Shown: positions 13,001 through 28,000, counted from the stretch's first letter. The stretch: 64,000 nucleotides of DNA from Sebastes aleutianus (GCA_916700875.1 CAKAKS010000062.1:4548373-4612372), one strand, 5' to 3'. The notes: generated by a model from the letters alone, not told the origin. Translations and numbers: made by a program.

Positions 13001-16000
13001 GTAAATGGCTTTCTTAGCAGCAGAAACACAAAATAATACAAAAACTCAAAAAACTGTACTAAGAAATTAATTCTCTATCCATTATTTTATGTTTTCTCAC
13101 ACTTACCTCATTGTCAATATAAACATGTTCCAACTGATGAGGCCCTGACTCAGTGGCAATGGGTTATATTCCAGGTGATATGTGAAAATGATGTTCACTT
13201 TTTTATAAAGGCATGAAACTTGGTACACTTGAACAGTTTGGAGCCCTAAACATTTTGGAGACATGGAGCCATCGCAACAAAAATTACCATAACCAAATTA
13301 TGTATTTTGCATCATAGCTCCTGTGCCAAACATGATAACACAGAAAAGGTGATGTCTATCCCTATGTTGGATGGCCAATGTTTACAATGATACCATTCAC
13401 AATATCATAAACTGTTCAGGTGAATAATTAATGGTGAATTCAATGATGTTGTATGAAGCAAATCACACTATCTGAGAACCTAGGCTAGACTTAACTATTA
13501 CTACTTAACTAGACTATAATATCATGTCTGTTATGTGCATGTATGTTGTATAGAGTTTTAGAAAGCTTAATCCTTTTGTTCATTAACCCTGACAATACAG
13601 TGACTGTAAAGAGGAGAGCAATATTCAATATGACCATAACAACTTAAAGCTTAAAAAGAATGTCAAACACAAAAGATGAAAGATACATCCTGTAGATGTG
13701 CCGGGATGCATCATCAGTGATGGAACCTGGGGTCATTGGGTATTTCGGGTCTTTCAACATCAGACACTCTCGCCCAGGCGACCCAGCCAGGGTTGATCAG
13801 ACCCCAGCTTGAGTCCCAGCAGCAGTCGCCCATGGATCTAGCCTCTTGATCCAGAGCCAGTCTGGTGGCTTTCTCTGCAGCTTCAGTAATGGATCTGATG
13901 GCCTTCCTCTATGGCCTCCCCGGTGATGCCCATTGCCCAGTGCCCAAATGCTTTGCAGCCCACCTCCACAGGCTCACAGCGAGTTTGCCAGCCTTGCCTT
14001 CTACATTCTTACACTAGCTCCTGATACTTGGTCTCGCTTCCTCTCATTGGCCTCATCCATACGCTCTTTACAGGACACTGTTAGTTCCAGCATGATCAGT
14101 TGTTTGGTAGAAAAATTACCATAACCAAATTATGTATTTTGCATCATATCTCCTGTGCCAAACATGTTAAGGTAAAAGTAAAAGTATTGTTAAGCTCTTC
14201 ACAGTCACTGTATTGTCAGGATTAATGAACAAAAGGATTAAGACTTTATATGCAACAGACAGGATATTATAAAGTCTAGCCTAGGTTCTCAGATAGTGTG
14301 ATTTGCTTCATACAACATCACTGAATTCACCATTAATTATTCACCTGAACAGTTTATGATATTGTGAATGGTATCATTGTAAACATTGGCCATCCAAACA
14401 TAGGGATAGACATCACCTTTTCTGTGTTATCATGTTTGGCACAGGAGCTATGATGCAAAATACATAATTTGGTTATGGTAATTTTTGTTGCGATGGCTCC
14501 ATGTCTCAAAATGTTTAGGGCTCCAAACTGTTCAAGTGTACCAAGTTTCATGCCTTTATAAAAAAGTGAACATCATTTTCACAGTTTAACAATACTTTTA
14601 CTTTTACCTTAACAACTTAGCTTAAAAAGAATATATGAAACACAAATATTTATGAGCTTCTCTAGGCCTTGGAGTATCCACCTGCTGCCCAGGACAGATG
14701 TTGACTCCCCAGTTTTGTTAAGTTTGAACAGCTAGGACCTACGTGTTGTCCGATGTGCTCCAGGCACTGTGGATTTTGATGTGTTCCGTGACATTTTCTC
14801 TCCCCCTGACCCACCGTTGTGATCATACAGGAGAATTGTGAAGTGCTCCACAATGGATATGATCTCCTTTGGAATGCCTTTTGGAGCCTTTGACAGAGCA
14901 ATGAGCATGGAGTAGCATCCTTTTCTTCACTCTTGATCTTGTTCTATCATCTCATCCACAAGAAACAGATCAGATTTCCCCTTGCACGCATGAAAAGGCA
15001 GATACAAAGATGCTACTACATGCGGCGGGCACTGCAAGAAAAAGCTTTAAAAAGATCACCCTGTGTACTGTGGACACAGATGTTGTTGTCCTAGCCATTG
15101 CACATGTGTCAGAGCTGGACATTGAGAAGCTGTGGGTGACATTTGGGACTTGTAAGAACTTCAGATACATACCTGCTCATTAGGGCTGTAACGATATGTT
15201 TTACTACGATACGTATCACTTTCCATGGTTCCGATACGATTCGATATATGGCTCATCTAGAGCGATAGAATACGATACGATTCAATGACTTGATATAGTA
15301 AGTATTTTTTGCCAAAAATTCAATCTGTGTCACTGAAATAAATAGCTGATACTGGACAGTGCAGGTCAGGATTCCTCAAAGTTTTTCTTTTAAGGGAATC
15401 AGGGATAAATTAATTATGGATATAAACAAGTAAACACAATGATTAATGGCAAATACATACACCTTTTATTTATTTTTTCTAATTTCTTTTATTTGATTAG
15501 TGTACATCCATATGACGTTTGTCGTGCTTAAATACAAGGTGTAAATTCTTAGTATCGATACAATAGATTATTTACCTTGCAAATTGATTTTAGATCGATA
15601 TACATCCCCGTGAAGGACAACTTGCCGTGGACCTATCGATGTAGTTGGATTGTAGGAATATAAATCGATACATCGATGTAGTAGATGAATCGTTACACCC
15701 TTACTGCTCATGAGATTGCCAAGCCTCTGGGTCCTGACAAATCCAAGGCCCTTCTTGTGTTCCATGCCTTCACTGGCTGTGACACAGCATCTGCACATGG
15801 GATACCTGCAATGCCTATGATATGGCAACAGAGACCTTCATGGCTCTGTCAAAGGCTCCAAAAAGCGTTACATCGGAGATAATTTCCATTATGGAGCACA
15901 ATGGTGGACTCTGAGGGGCAGGGGTGAAAAAAATAAAAAGGACTCCATCTGCATGTGGAGGGGCACCAGAACGCAGAAAAATTTCTTGCATGTAGGGCAG

Positions 16001-19000
16001 CCTATATGGTACTGCTTCATGTTTTCTCAATTTTACGGCCACCCTAAAGACCTACCCAGCAGTATGAGCAGTGCTGCCTTGTATGACACCAGCAACATCC
16101 TGTAGCTCCCAATTAGTGGCCTCTCTGAAGAGTTCTTGGTGTCATTGACAAGGGAAGCTCTCCAGTACAGAGAGTCCAGAGATCCAAACGTGGCATCTGC
16201 CGGCATCCAAATCCTAACTGGCAGGAGAGTCGACAAAGCAAAGAGTTGCAACATCTCGTTCAGGAGGAACTGTGGGTACGAGTCAGCAGGATGGTAAGGA
16301 TGGGACAGCAAGGAGCATGGACTAGATGGGAAAGAGTACTGCAACGAAATATCAGCTGGTCAAATATCTGGCAAGCAGACTTCCATCACATCAGGTTCTT
16401 AGTCCAAGCTGTCTACGGTGCCCTACCAAGTGCATCAAACCATAACATTATCACTGCCGCCATGACCAAGTGCTTAACACAGTCGATGAGAGTGTAGCCA
16501 CAGCCATCAACACCAGCAAGGGCCACCACCAGCCAAAGACCATCACGTTCCTCAGAGCCGGAGAGAAGCCACACCAACAACCTAGACAACCAACCAAACC
16601 TAGAAACTGTAAGTGGACTTGGGCAAGCAGCTGAAGTTCCCAGCCTGGATAACATCAACACAGCTTCAACCAGACGTGATCATCATTTCAGAGTCTACCA
16701 AACAACTGATCAGGCTGGAACTAACAGTGTCCTGGAAAGAGCGTATGGATGAGGCCAATGAGAGGAAGCGAGACCAAGTACCAGGAGCTAGTGTAAGAAT
16801 GTAGAAGGCAAGGCTGGCAAACTCGCTGTGAGCCTGTGGAGGTGGGCTGCAAAGCATTTGGGCACTGGGCAATGGGCATCACCGGGGAGGACATAGAGGA
16901 AGGCCATCAGAGCCATTACTGAAGCTGCAGAGAAAGCCACCAGACTGGCTTTGGATCAAGAGGCTAGATCCATGGGCGACTGCTGCTGGGACTCAGGCTG
17001 GGGTCTGATCAACCCTGGCTGGGTCGCCTGGGCGAGAGTGTCTGATGTTGAAAGACCCGAAATACCCAATGACCCCAGGTTCCATCACTGATGATGCATC
17101 CCGGCACATCTACAGGATGTATCTTTCATCTTTTGTGTTTGACATTCTTTTTAAACTTTAAGTTGTTATGGCCATATTGAATATTGCTCTCCTCTTTACA
17201 GTCACTGTATTGTCAGGGTTAATGAACAAAAGGATTAAGCTTTCTAAAACTCTATACAACATACATGCACATAACAGACATGATATTATAGTTTAGTTAA
17301 GTAGTAATAGTTACATCTAGCCTAGGTTCTCAGATAGTGTGATTTGCTTCATACAACATCACTGAATTCACCATTAATTATTCACCTGAACAGTTTATGA
17401 TATTGTGAATGGTATCCTTGTAAACATTGGCCATCCAACATAGGGATAGACATCACCTTTTCTGTGTTATCATGTTTGGCACAGGAGCTATGATGCAAAA
17501 TACATAATTTGGTTATGGTAATTTTTGTTGCGATGGCTCCATGTCTCCAAAATGTTTAGGGCTCCAAACTGTTCAAGTGTACCAAGTTTCATGCCTTTAT
17601 AAAAAAGTGAACATCATTTTCACATATCACCTGGAATATAACCCATTGCCACTGAGTCAGGGCCTCATCAGTTGGAACATGTTTATATTGACAATGAGGT
17701 AAGAAAACATAAAATAATGGATAGAGAATTAATTTCTTAGTACAGTTTTTTGAGTTTTTGTATTATTTTGTGTTTCTGCTGCTAAGAAAGCCATTTACAA
17801 ACAGCCCCAATAACAGAATCCAATGCAAGGTTCAGAACATTCTATCAGATACAAACTGCACAAAGTTACGTTTATTCTGTTAAGAAATGTTGTTATTGTT
17901 GTTAGTCATATAATAAATCAATTTAAAGCTCTTTTTGTGCTCTTTATGCTGGAACTATCCATGGGCACATCCGATCAATATGGAGTTAGTTATAAGGGCA
18001 TTTGCAGTGGCATTCAGAATTTGCCCCATTGCAGCATTAGCAGTCAAAGGTCAAATTCTCTTGACCTCAGTGTCATGACAGTGTGACTGAAGGATAGATT
18101 ATAGTCTAAGCTTTACAACGATACATGACTTCATGATATTGTGTGTTGGTTTCCCTCTTTTATACTGGATCTATGTGTAAAATGGTGAAAAAAGATGGAA
18201 AAGTTTTAATGATGGAGGGATGAAAAAAGGACTGATAGCACATAGAAAGCTACCATTGCTGCAATGCTATCATGCGTTTTCCAACACTAGGGACATAGAC
18301 CTTTAAAAAAATCACTATGAGACATGGTCCCTCCAAAGTGGCACGACGGACAAATTTTGGGGGTCTGGCTCATGGACTATTTATAATCTGATATGTAACT
18401 AGAGATGATGCTGGGTCATGTGAGGCAAAGTGGGGCAAAGCCGTAGAATTTAATATGATTCTGGATTAATGCATGACATAAAACACGTTAAGGTCAGTGG
18501 CTGGATAGATTTAAAACATGTCAACATTTTATTAACATCTTAATAAAATGTTATTGTACCGGCGGTCCTAACCTAACCCTAACCCAGAATTTGAAAGTCT
18601 GCCTCTCGAAGAAACTTGAGATTAAACACCTCGGTGCCCAGTACAAAAATAATGGCAGATTTCAGAGAGCTAGTGGAAAGTGTTCAAAATGGGGGAACAT
18701 AAATGTGCAAACACATTTCATGGTAATCTGCCTTGTACAAGTGAATATTTAGGCCTGGTGGGGGCCCTGAAAAAAAATCATGTTAGAATTCACCCTATGG
18801 GGACCTTGAGTATCCAAATTCAGCCTTAGCTTTTGAACTCCCATGGATGAAAGAAAAAGGAAAAGGAAAGGTCAGGAAGTCATCACAATAACAAGGATTC
18901 ATCCTCTGGGGACCCTGAACATCCATAACAAGGACCAAAGTGTTGAATAGACAGAATGTCACCCTAGGACTAACTCTTTTTTCATCTTTAGAGCTTTAGG

Positions 19001-22000
19001 TCTTTTTATTTACCCTCTCTGAGGCGCTGGCGAGTTTGGTGGCCGAGGCGTTGAAGGTGAGAGCTGCCAGAGGACTGTCGTGAGCCGGGATCATGGTCAG
19101 TGTGTTCTGAAAGGACCAAGAGGACGATACAGGAGACAGAAAGAGAGACAGAAAGAGTGTTATTCCACACTGATGTAATGTTCATGTCACTAAGACTAGC
19201 TGTTGATGAAGAATTGATGCGACTTGACTAGTATAACTTTGCGATGTTTTTTATAGTTATTACTGATACTAATTTAATTTCCACTGCGGCAGACTGTTTA
19301 AAATGTACAAACCCTCTCGTCGGAGACGTGCAATAGATGTCGTGTGTACAGAGTAACGACATAATGAAAATACAACATAGACAATCCATATGACGAAATT
19401 TAATACATATAACGTGAACATATTATGTGAGAAGGTGGATCCAGGAGGATGTCAAGCAGCTTCCCGGCATCGCCAAACAGATAGAGCCAGAGCAACACGA
19501 CCTACTCTCCACACCAATCAGATAGAGCCAGAGCAACACAACCTCCTCTCCACGCCAACCAGATAAAGCCAGAGCAACACAACTTCCTCTCCACGCCAAC
19601 CAGATAAAGCCAGAGCAACACAACCTCCTCTCCACGCCAACCAGATAGAGCCAGAGAAACACGACCTCCTCTCCACGCCTAACAGGTAGAGCCAGAGCAA
19701 CACAACCTCCTCTCCGTGCCTACCAGGTAGAGCCAGAGCAACACAACCACCTCTCCACACCGAATAGATAGATATGTAATTTTCTGCTTTATATGTTGTC
19801 TCTGTAAGTCTTATCTTAGCAGTAGCATGACACAATGTTAAAAACTGACAAACGACAAAGAGAAGTGAGATTAGTTTTGTTACCGTTGGCTCAAACTTGC
19901 TCTGCTGAATGAAGCAACACAAAGTGGAGGGAGGAGTTTTTTCTGTCTGGCTGAGTTCACATGAACAGCCAGCTGTTCATGTGAACACGCACAGATCAGC
20001 TGACCTATTTCCAGGTAAGAAGAAACTTGACGCAAAGTTAAAAACATGACATGGTTTCACCTGGCAGTGGAGGAGCAATACGAGCTGGTTGCTGTGAGCA
20101 AGCAACACACATACACACGCAGGCAAAATTGTTGGTACCCTTCCGTTAAAGAAAGAAAAACCCACAATGGTCACTGAAATAACTTGAAACTGACAAAAGT
20201 AATAATAAATAAAAATTCACTGAAAATTAACTAATGAAAATCAGACATTGCTTTTGAATTATGGTTCAGCAGAATCATTTAAAAAAACAAACTAATGAAA
20301 CTGGCCTGGACAAAAATGATGGTACCCTTAACTTAATATTTTGTTGCACAACCTTTCGAGGCAATCACTTCAATCGAGTGATTTCTGTAACTCTCAATGA
20401 GACTTCTGCACCTGTCCACAGGTATTGTGGCCCACTCCTCGTGAGCAAACTGCTCTAGCTGTCTCAGGTTTGAAGGGTGCCTTCTCCAGACTGCATGTTT
20501 CAGCTCCTTCCACAGATGTTCAATAGGATTTAGATCAGGGCTCATAGAAGGCCACTTCAGAATAGTCCAATGTTTTGTTCTTAGTCATTCTTGGGTGTTT
20601 TTAGCTGTGTTTTGGGTCATTATCCTGTTTGAGGACCCATGACCTGCAACTGAGACCAAGCTTTCTGACACTGGGCAGCACATTTCGCTCCAGAATGCCT
20701 TGATTGTGTTCAGATTTCATTGCACCCTGCACAGATTCAAGACACCCTGTGTCAGATGCAGCAAAGCAGCCCCATAACATAACCGAGCCTCCTCCATGTT
20801 TCACATTAGGTACAGTGTTCTTTTCTTTGTATGCTTCATTTTTGCGTCTGTGAACATAGAGCTGATGTGACTTGCCAAAAAGCTCCAGTTTTGTCTCATC
20901 TGTCCAAAGGACATTCTCCCAGAAGCTTTGTGGCTTGTCAATATGCATTTTGGCAAATTCCAGTCTCGCTTTTTTATGATTTGCGTCCTCCTCGGTTGTC
21001 TTCCATTAAGTCCACTTTGGCTCAAACAGTGACGGATGGTGCGATCTGACACTGATGTACCTTGACCTTGGAGTTCACCTCTAATCTCTTTGGAAGTTGT
21101 TCTGGGCTCTTTGGTTACCATTCGTATTATCCGTCTCTTCGATTTGTCATCAATTTTCCTCTTGCGGCCACGTCCAGGGAGGTTGGCTACAGTCCCATGG
21201 ACCTTAAACTTCTGAATAATATGTGCAGCTGTAGTCACAGGAACATCAGGCTGCTTGGAGATGGTCTTATAGCCTTTACCTTTAACATGAAGGTCTATAA
21301 TGTTCTTTCTAATCTCCTGAGACAACTCTCTCCTTAGCTTTCTGTGGTCCATGTTCAGTGTGGTACACACCATGATACCAAACAGCACAGTGACTACTTT
21401 TCACCCTTTAAATAGGCAGACTGACTGATTACAAGTTTGAAGATACCTGTGATGCTAATTACAGGACACACCTTAGTTTAACATGTCCCTATGGTCACAT
21501 TATTTTACATCTTTTCTAGGGGTACCATCATTTTTGTCCAGGCCAGTTTCATTAGTTTGTTTTTTAAAATGATTCTGTTGAACCACAATTCAAAAGCAAT
21601 ATCTGATTTTCATTAGTTCATTTTCAGTGAATTTTTATTTATTATTACTTTTGTCGGTTTCAAGTTATTTCAGTGACCATTGTGGGTTTTTCTTTCTTTA
21701 ACGGAAGGGTACCAACAATTTTGCCTACGTGTGTACTGGAACAAACTTTGAGAAACTTAGAGATAAGTACAACTGATTATTTAAACATAAAGTGCTCTCC
21801 CTCCAAAGTGAACTGGGCTTTCTCAGCCTGGATTGTTATGAAAGAGGAACTTTTTCTGGTATCATATCACTAGCTCAGAGATACCAAACCTGGTGTGTGT
21901 TCCGAATAGTGCTCCCAAATTCAAAATGTTCCCCCTCCCAGGCTCACTGATACTGTATACTGTATATTTTAGGACACCCTGTAACCTCAGCATCAATCCT

Positions 22001-25000
22001 CGGACATGAAACAAAACGGCACCATTCCCAAGACTAAAAGGAAAAACATGTGGAGGTCTAGGGTGTCGTACAGACAACCAGGGAAGGTGCCATCAGAGAG
22101 AACAGTTTCTCAGAACACAGAGAGGAGGAGATGACCTAAAGAAATAACAGCATCACCCCCATCCCCCCCAAGGATACTTGTGTTCTGGCAATAAATTCAG
22201 TTTGTGACGTTCAATTTAAAAGTGCAGGCAGTGTTGTGAAAGTTTTGTCCCACTGTGGTTTATATTTAAAAGATGAGTCTCATTTATTACAGCTTGGGGT
22301 CATATTTTTGAAAATTTGCATCCACACATTAAATAAATAGATCTCGACAACAGCTTCATTTTACGATAACAGCATACGTGATTAAATAAGGTGAGATGGT
22401 AACTGGTTATTACAAATATGTTTTGTGTAACAATGTATGGGAGTTTCTCGTTTTAACAACATACCAACAAAAAATGTTTGTTTTAATGAGACAAGTTAAC
22501 TTCTGTTAGATAGATGAGATATGTGTGATAACAAGGAACGTTTTTTTTTATCTTCCGTAACAAGAAATGTTGTTACTGTGCATTAGCGAGAAAGTATATT
22601 GACATAAAAGTGATATATATTGTTTTTCTTGTTTTAACGAGATATGGTAGTATTGTGTGATACAGAGGACGCTTCTTGATATAACAGAGTCATACGTCTG
22701 CTGTAGATGAAATACAATTAACAATGTAACTGTAATAACATATTATTTGAGGTATTCTGTGATGAAATGTTTCTTACCAAATTGTTGGCATCGTACACTA
22801 TGATCTCCCCGATGGTGGCACTACCGGGGTACGCTAGGTAGGAGTTGGAATGGTTGATAGAAAGAGCACAGAGACCTGCAAGAGGAGAGAACAAATCATT
22901 GTCAACTTCTATTGAAGAGTGAAAATGTGGGTACGGTCAGTCAGGGAACACAACAAACAATGTAAAGTGGCCGCGCACATCCAAAAACCACTGTAGACAG
23001 GTGCTGGACCAACAGAAGACAGCAATGACAATATAGATAAAGGTCTGCACACCGTAGCGCCCTTAAAGCTGCAATAGGTAGAAATGGAGCAAATGTTATT
23101 AAAAAAAGTTACTTTTATAAAACAGTAGTGCATGAGACATGTAATCTGAAAAACAATCATGTGCCTCTGTGTCCTCCGGTGCTCCTAATGGCGTCTGCAA
23201 GATTTCACAGACCGGAGGAAAACAACCAATCAGAGCCGAGCTGGGGCCTTGCCGTCTCTGAGCAGCTGTCAATCCCTCGCCAACTCTGATCAAACGGTCA
23301 AACTAGGCAGCACTGATCAAATATGAATCAATATTCTGTTACTGTAATGTCTATTTCTCTCCTCAAATGTTCTCAGAATCATCTTGTAGTGTACTGTTTA
23401 GCTGTAAAATGAGAAAGTTTGTGACCCGTCAGCCATGTTGAGATCTGTTGAGGAAATAACAAGCACCGCCCACCAGCCGGAGCAAACCCAGCTATCACAG
23501 CACCACAGAAAGTGTGTGTGTTTGTGTGTGTGAACCACATACTATACTTGCAGTTCCCGTCTCTTGGTATCAACCTCTTACCTGAGGGGTTTGACGGAGT
23601 GTTGAGCAGAGTCTTGAGCAGCTTCATGTCTTTGATGTTGTGGATGTAAATGGACTCTTCAAGGCACACCACGAGCCTCTGCAAGACACAGCAGACCTCA
23701 GGTCATTACACTGCAATGTACTGCGGTGGGGTCGGCTTCTATCTCCACATCAGTGAAATGGGATGAATCATATGGATACGCTGTCATATTTGAGGGTTGT
23801 AGTGGGTGTGAAACTTAGTATAGCTCACCTGTCTGTTTAGCTTGACAGCCAGGATGTTGTTGGGATAGCTGTAGTTGCAGATCTCCGTCCCCTTCTTGAA
23901 GTGGTAGATGTTCATGCGCTGCGGCATGGCGGTGCTTACTACGACGACCAGACTGCTAGAGAACAGACGCTCCACGATGTACACATCTGGGGTCTCTGCT
24001 GGGGGAGAACGGGGAGCAGACAGAGAGGCGGTGATGGGGACGCTGCCTTCATGTTGACTTAGACACACGAGGCAGATGATTAAAGAGAAATACAGACATC
24101 TGTCCATCTGAGATCTGTCGAGGAAATACCGAGCACTGCCCACCAATCGGAGCACAGCCAATAGGAACGCTCTCTCTCTGAAATGACCTGTGATTGGCCA
24201 AAGTCTCCCGTCACAGGATTTTTTAAAGCCTGAAAACAGAGCCACGAGGAGGAGAAGAAGTCTAGTTTTCTCTCAGAACACTTGAATTACAATATGCTGA
24301 AAGGTTATTATGGAATTTTGCCCAATGATGCCAAAATATTTCTGCCTACTGATGCTTTAATTTTAGGCCAGAAGAAACAATTTTCCACACTGTGACACTA
24401 TACTTTATATTTCAAATATAAAAAATATAAAATTTCAATGTTTTTATAGCGGCACAGACCACAGTTCCTGTGTGACCAGTAAAGCTGCAGAGGTATGCTC
24501 AGGCTTCAGTATCTCTGAACATGTCTAAAGGCAAAGTGTACCTGTTCCGAATGGCAACACTCAAAGGCGAGGTGAAAAGCCTGACAAGAAACGTTAACAA
24601 CAGACACTTGAAACAAGAAGCTCTGACCCAGGAGCCCCCCGGTGGGCCCGTTCACTAATCCATCCATGATGCTTCATTACAGCTTTAAATATTATCATGA
24701 AAAATGGCTTCCCCTTGAATTATAGTCTTGGAAAGGTAGAGACGACAGCTCTGAGACAGCTTGTAGACGACTGAAATGTCAACCAGTCCAGGTTAGCCGT
24801 TGTCTGCTGTTCGTAGCAAATAAATTCAGTACAATATAAGTCAAATCAGCATTATATCTAGAGCCTGACCAATATCAACCGATCAACCGATTTTAGCTTA
24901 TCACAGTTATATCTTTATAGGTGTATATGCCGACCAATAAGCAGAAATGCAAAAACATATGATTTGTTTTTTTAACTCTCAAATATAGACATATAATCCA

Positions 25001-28000
25001 ATATTTAATTGCTCTTCTAAGGTTTATTCAACTTCTACTATTTCTTCCGTAAGTTTTTTGGCCTTTAACTAGTCCTGCATACTTTCAGCTACAGAAACCG
25101 TTCAACTATCAAAATATTCAGCTCTTTATGGACATTAGTGCTATGACTTGGCTTGTTTCAACTATTCATACTTTTTAAAATATTAAGCTTTTTCCACATT
25201 TTTTTTTACAATGTAACTCAATGGAGAAAATCTTCAAATCCTCTTAAACCTACTCCACTTTGAAATGCTACTGCTTCCGCATACATTCAGCCACAGACTT
25301 CATTTAAACTTTAAACGGGTTACAAGTCTTTGAACTATTAAGCTATGATTCAGCTTTTTGATAACTTTTACAGTTTTTCATTTATCGCAGTTTACGTTTT
25401 ATTTCAGCAATGCTTTGCAATAAATTTCAGCTGTCAGCATTCCCACGCATTTTCAGCAGGAAATGCATTTTCTAAATTTGTCCTGTGATCCTCTTAAATA
25501 AGGAACCATGCCCTGACACAAAGCTCCTCGAGGCAAATTTGTGATTTCTGATATTGGGTGATATAAATAAAAAGCTCTCAGTGATAATCTTCCCAACACG
25601 TCTGGTTGATATAAACCAGACTATTTCATACAGCACACCACACTGGACCCGACACACTGGACACCAAACACACCCGTTCTGGGGGAAACTCTTGGGAGGC
25701 TGCTGCCAAAAGCCATGTGTAATTACAGCAAGCTCTGCCTTGTCTGAGCGTCAGCCACTAAAACCCCAAAAGGACCCAGCGAGCGCTGTGATGTGGAGAG
25801 GCAGACTTCTTGGAGATAATCACTGCTTCAGTTTACACGCGCACAGAGAATTCCCTCCTCAGCCAGTTATTTCTGTAGTCTGGTTTTGGGTCAACACACA
25901 CGCATCATAATTATGCTGAGATCATACGCGGATTTAGCAGAAACCTGGTTAAGATGTTGGGCTTCCTCCCACATTAGACTGGTGACTGTGGCTGTGCTTC
26001 CATCCAAAATGTCGCGGGGATGTTAAGCACATTTGCAAAAGTTGGAAAAAAAAAAAGTGCTGATCAGTATTTCAGCTCTGAAGATGTGTGACAAACTGAC
26101 AAGATTATTAAAGGTCCCATATTGTAAAAAAGTGAGATTTTCATTTCTTTTATATTATAAAGCAGGTTTAAGTGCTTTATAAATACTGTTAAACTATCAA
26201 AATGCTCAATATACAGAGAAATACACACAGCCCGTATTCAGAAATTGTGCGTTTGAAACAAGCCGTTACGATTTCTGTCCATTTGTGATGTCACAAATAT
26301 ACAATATTTAGACCATTACACGGTTTTAAACATAAACATTCTAAATGTTTTTTTCCTGTTGCAGTGTATGTGAATAACATCAGCTGAAAGGAAGTAAACA
26401 TGGACCCAAGCTGTTACCTAGCAACGCAATTCCGTTACTATTCCGTTGAAATGCACTAAAACAAGTGTTTCAGACAGCAGGTGAATACAGGTATATTCAG
26501 ACAGACAGTATGAGGAAAATATATTTTTTTTTCAACTTTACAGCATGTAAACATGTTCTAGTAGAAACACAAAATACAAGTATGAACCTGAAAATGAGCA
26601 CGATATGGGACCTTTAAGAGAACTCCAGTCAGTCTTCTGTAACACTGGTGCATCATTGCATGTCATGAATAATGACAGATGAGTGAAACAGTTAGGAAAG
26701 ATGTGTAATATGATGAAGGTTTACTGTTTGGCTGCTGCATTTCACTCATTTTTAATGAGGATCAGCCAAAACACACAACACCTAACTTCTTTTCACTTTC
26801 ACATGCTGAAACACATATGCATTAGTTACCATGGTTACCAAATTATCTTGCATAATTCTGCAGCCGGCGTCAATAGAAAACAGACAACTTTTTTAAAAAC
26901 CTCTGTACCTTTAGATTACACTATAATATACATGTTGAAGCGGTACTTAGCATTACTATGGAGATGATGTATTTCCTTTGTATTACAAGGTAGCGGTAGC
27001 GGAGGGAATAAACACCTGAAAGGTTAACTGAAGGCCTTAAAACCTTAAACTCCCAGTGAAATGTAAATTAGAGCGTCTTTAGCTTCCGTACTGTGACGTA
27101 TTTCTCAATGAAACAGAATATTTCAGCGGTGTACAGTTACGAAAGGGATTTAAATCAAATCCTTCGCATTTGATTGGACCGCTAAAAAGTGGACGGGCTA
27201 AGAATTTAGCGCGATACGGATGGATGTCATGATGATGTTAGTTTATGTAAGCAGCACACGTCATATTTTGTTTTACGGGCAGAAAAGATGATTGGATTCT
27301 GATATAAAAATAAAGAGAAATTGTTTTTTTTGTAATGTGTTGGCATATATTGCTAAATAGGTGCACAATATGACCGGGGAGGTGATCTTATTATCTTCAT
27401 TTCATCTCAATTTTGATAAAAGCTCAACCAGATTATGAACAATATACAGATTATGCACTGTGTGGGTGACCAACGTTTGGCATTCTTTCCCAAACTCAGT
27501 GTTCCTTTTAGGGAAACCTGAGGAAAGGTGACGTGGCCTGACGTGTTGTCAACAGCAGACGGGTCAGTCTGGCTACAATAGCTCAGTTTACACAAAGGCA
27601 GAACGTGTTTGTCCTGTTTTTAATCACAGAAGCCATCATGAATGAAACTCAATGATGCACCAGGGATATAGTATACATGGACCATTCTTGTTGTGTTCAT
27701 GCTGTCATCATTTAATGGCAAAGCTGACCGATTAGAAGAAAATGTCAACGTAAAAGTACTGGCTTTCGAATGGGCTGTGTTATATAATTGCAAATTTGCA
27801 GGAGAAATCCACAGCATGTGTTTAATAACTTTACACTGACTATGATGTAATTCTCAAATAAATGTGGATGGATGTTTGGCCCACACTGATGCAAAGAGCA
27901 GAGTCAGAGAAAGCATACTAACCACTCTCATGGATACAGTCCAGTTTGTCCACCATGGTCAGAGAGAACAGCTTGTAGCCGGTCTTTGTTCCCAAAGCCA

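Noticed and set aside
18560..18590. Telomere-like CCTAACCTAACCCTAACCC
   Set aside because: Only about three units are present; too short to indicate an interstitial telomere.
19423..19922. Minus-strand frames of 79 and 134 aa with LYLVGVERR repeats
   Set aside because: They are translations of the 41 bp minisatellite; the frame is lost and regained because the unit is not a multiple of three.
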